Below, in pieces: positions 62,198 to 64,000 of a stretch of 64,000 bases of DNA. The position numbers and the translations under genes are program-made. Origin of the DNA: Methanobacterium sp. UBA176 (lineage in GTDB: Archaea; Methanobacteriota; Methanobacteria; Methanobacteriales; Methanobacteriaceae); contig DAVZ01000069.1 of the NCBI GenBank assembly GCA_002505765.1, positions 1-64,000 of the forward strand, in the 5' to 3' direction. Each line of letters begins with the position of its first letter. The first letter of the stretch is position 1. The notes under the pieces were generated by a model. It did no database searches, was not told the DNA's origin, and saw only the letters and a list, made by a program, of their open reading frames with translations.

Positions 62198-64000
62198 ATG
62201 AATAAAAATCAACCCAAATTTATTCCCCCAATCTGTTTAGGAACTGAGAGTTGTTGCCATATTTTCGATAATATAAATGAAGCAGTTTCTATTTACAAAA
62301 TGATTTGTAATAAGAGTGGGGAAGTAATTGATTTACTAATTATGTATTTTAATTCTAAATCGGTGCTTAAAGAATTAACTTCTTTAGAAGAATCAGTGGA
62401 TAGATCATTGAGTGAAATTTATAAGGAAGAATCATCTCATTACATTCAAATAGCGAATGATGTTGTTTCCATTAAAGAAGGTAAAAGTTTTGAAAGGTTT
62501 TTTGAGTCAGTAAATAAATATATCTCTGGCAGTGCATTTTCTCCTGATGGTGAATTGCTGGTATTACTGGAAAGGGATAATACTCAGGAAGTAAGTTCTA
62601 AAAGGGCCCTCAAAGAATCTGAAACTAAATACAGGACTATTTTTGAAAATACTGGAATTGCTTTTATAATTATAGAGAGTGATATGACCATATCTTTAAT
62701 GAACTCTGAGGCAGAAAAGATTATAGGATATACTAAGGGTGAGGTGGAGAATAAAAAGAAATGGACGGAATTTGTGGCGGATGAAGATGATTTGAAGAAA
62801 ATGAAAAGATATCACATGTTAAGAAGAATAAATGAAAGTAATGCACCAAAAAGCTATGAATTTAAAGCTATTACCAAAAAGAGGGATAAAATAGATATTT
62901 TTGTGAATGTTTCCATAATTCCAGGCACTAAAAGGGGTATTGCTTCATTTTTGGATATCACAAGACATAAAAAAAATGATATGGATTTAAAAGAAAGGGA
63001 AGAAGAGTTAAAAACATTAATCGAAAATTCTCCAGATGCTATAACTCGTTTTGATGAAAATCTGCGTCATTCTTTTATAAATCCTGCGGGAACGCAAATG
63101 ACGGGTTTAAGAGAAGAGGATTATATTGGTAAGACCCATGCAGAACTAGGAATGCCTAAAGAACTGGTTGAAGAGGTTGATAATCTTTTAAAAAGTGTAT
63201 TTGAAACTGGAAAAACAAAAACATATAGATTTGAACTACCTACGCCGGAAGGAGTAAAATATTATTATTCTTATAATATTCCTGAATTTGATGAAAAAGG
63301 AGAGGTAAAATCAGTTTTGGCCATAGCGCATGATATAACACAGAGTAAGCAAATGGAAGATAAATTAAAGGCAGCTCGTGATAATTTAGAAATGAAAGTT
63401 TATGAAAGAACAGCAGAACTTAAAAAATCCAATGAAGAATTAAAACAGATGATTGAGAAGTATAAATCAATTGAAAAATCTTTAGAAAAAAGTAAAGATC
63501 ATTATCAAACACTTGTACAAAACATGCCAGATATTATAGTAAGAATTGATAGAAATTTAAAAAGTATCTTTATTAACCACGTAGCTTTATCACTTTTTGA
63601 AGAAATTACAGGAATACCAAAGTCAGAATTTATTGGAAAAAATTTTGAAGAGCTTGGATTGCACGGAAAGACTGTAGAATTATTAAAGGAACGAATTATT
63701 GAAGTTTTTAAAACAAGAAAAAGAGTAGATTTTAAATTTAAATTAAAGACTTTTACAGGAGTAAAATTTTACCATACTTATTTTATACCAGAATATGACA
63801 ATTATGGAAACGTCAAATGGGTATTAACCATAAGCAGAGACATAACTGACTTTAAAAAAGCTGAATTGGCATTATCAGAAAGTGAGGAAAGATATAAACA
63901 ACTTTTTGAGGCATCGCCAAATTTCACAGTACAGGTTGGTTTGGATGGTTTAATTATTGATGCTAATTTAGCTGCTCAAAAAACCCTTAATAAATCAAAA
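62198..64000 (+). CDS. multi-PAS sensor protein, 3' end outside the window
   Basis: 601 codons are open from ATG 62198 to the window edge. The first ~125 residues lack a clear signature. Then follow PAS domains at about 145-265 (IFENTGIAFIIIESDMTISLMN), 270-390 (LIENSPDAITRFDENLRHSFIN, ending AIAHDITQSKQ), 440-560 (LVQNMPDIIVRIDRNLKSIFIN) and the start of another. A coiled coil (about 390-440) lies between the last two. No membrane segment so far. A histidine kinase domain may follow outside the window, as in many methanogen proteins of this kind. Confidence 0.85.
   Translation, partial: MNKNQPKFIPPICLGTESCCHIFDNINEAVSIYKMICNKSGEVIDLLIMYFNSKSVLKELTSLEESVDRSLSEIYKEESSHYIQIANDVVSIKEGKSFERFFESVNKYISGSAFSPDGELLVLLERDNTQEVSSKRALKESETKYRTIFENTGIAFIIIESDMTISLMNSEAEKIIGYTKGEVENKKKWTEFVADEDDLKKMKRYHMLRRINESNAPKSYEFKAITKKRDKIDIFVNVSIIPGTKRGIASFLDITRHKKNDMDLKEREEELKTLIENSPDAITRFDENLRHSFINPAGTQMTGLREEDYIGKTHAELGMPKELVEEVDNLLKSVFETGKTKTYRFELPTPEGVKYYYSYNIPEFDEKGEVKSVLAIAHDITQSKQMEDKLKAARDNLEMKVYERTAELKKSNEELKQMIEKYKSIEKSLEKSKDHYQTLVQNMPDIIVRIDRNLKSIFINHVALSLFEEITGIPKSEFIGKNFEELGLHGKTVELLKERIIEVFKTRKRVDFKFKLKTFTGVKFYHTYFIPEYDNYGNVKWVLTISRDITDFKKAELALSESEERYKQLFEASPNFTVQVGLDGLIIDANLAAQKTLNKSK

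Overview
The window reads as an AT-rich chromosome segment of a methanogenic archaeon close to Methanobacterium. The basis is archaeal ribosomal proteins (S4e, L14e, L18e, L19e, L32e, L34e), RadB, Cbf5, an archaeal-type GluRS, RNA polymerase D with two Fe-S cluster motifs, a PycA/BirA pair, LL-diaminopimelate aminotransferase and the isopentenyl phosphate kinase version of the mevalonate pathway. GGTGAT/GGAGG ribosome binding sites and TTG/GTG starts are common.

Region 1 (1-5.8 kb) is foreign-DNA territory. The trailer end of a CRISPR array (15 repeats in view) runs without any gap into an internal virus fragment. That fragment holds a 5'-truncated head morphogenesis protein fused to an ADP-ribosyltransferase domain, a small ORF, a G8/beta-helix protein, an XkdF-like prohead protease and a cut-off next gene. 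A split copy of CRISPR-repeat sequence lies at the right border. Region 2 (5.8-24.5 kb) is mixed: a two-PAS protein, ABCE1, an aminotransferase, RadB, TsaC, a CDP-alcohol phosphotransferase, DUF357/DUF47/DUF434 genes, a NYN protein, a SelA-like PLP protein, RtcA, BirA, PycA, a METTL5-like methyltransferase and a rubrerythrin pseudogene. Three places in this region carry short repeat-spacer structures with CRISPR dimensions. In two of them the repeat is a piece of a host gene: the CGYIH region of rubrerythrin (4 repeats, 3 different spacers) and the 3' end of tsaC (3 repeats, the same 36-nt spacer twice). I infer that these are new CRISPR-like loci made by off-target spacer integration. They are the most exciting content of the window.

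Region 3 (24.6-59.2 kb) is one long co-directional cluster. It starts with a SPOUT methyltransferase and runs through the merged S10, spc and alpha ribosomal protein operons with SUI1, RNase P p29, SecY, adenylate kinase, an EMC3-like protein, CMP kinase and Cbf5. It continues through tRNA-Ser, S13-S4-S11-RpoD, L18e-L13-S9-Rpo10, a probable intron-containing tRNA-Pro, Rpo6, enolase, ferredoxin, S2 and MEMO. It ends with isoprenoid genes (mvk, ipk, fni, idsA), RNase J, GluRS and DapL. Several gaps in this cluster carry a dispersed family of short hairpin chains. Two members share an exact 19-nt core in opposite orientation. One member sits between two copies of the start of the RNase J gene.

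Region 4 (59.2-64 kb) has PurA, an SRPBCC protein, a CPBP membrane protease and a multi-PAS sensor cut by the window edge. There are no cas genes in the window; they would have to lie elsewhere.
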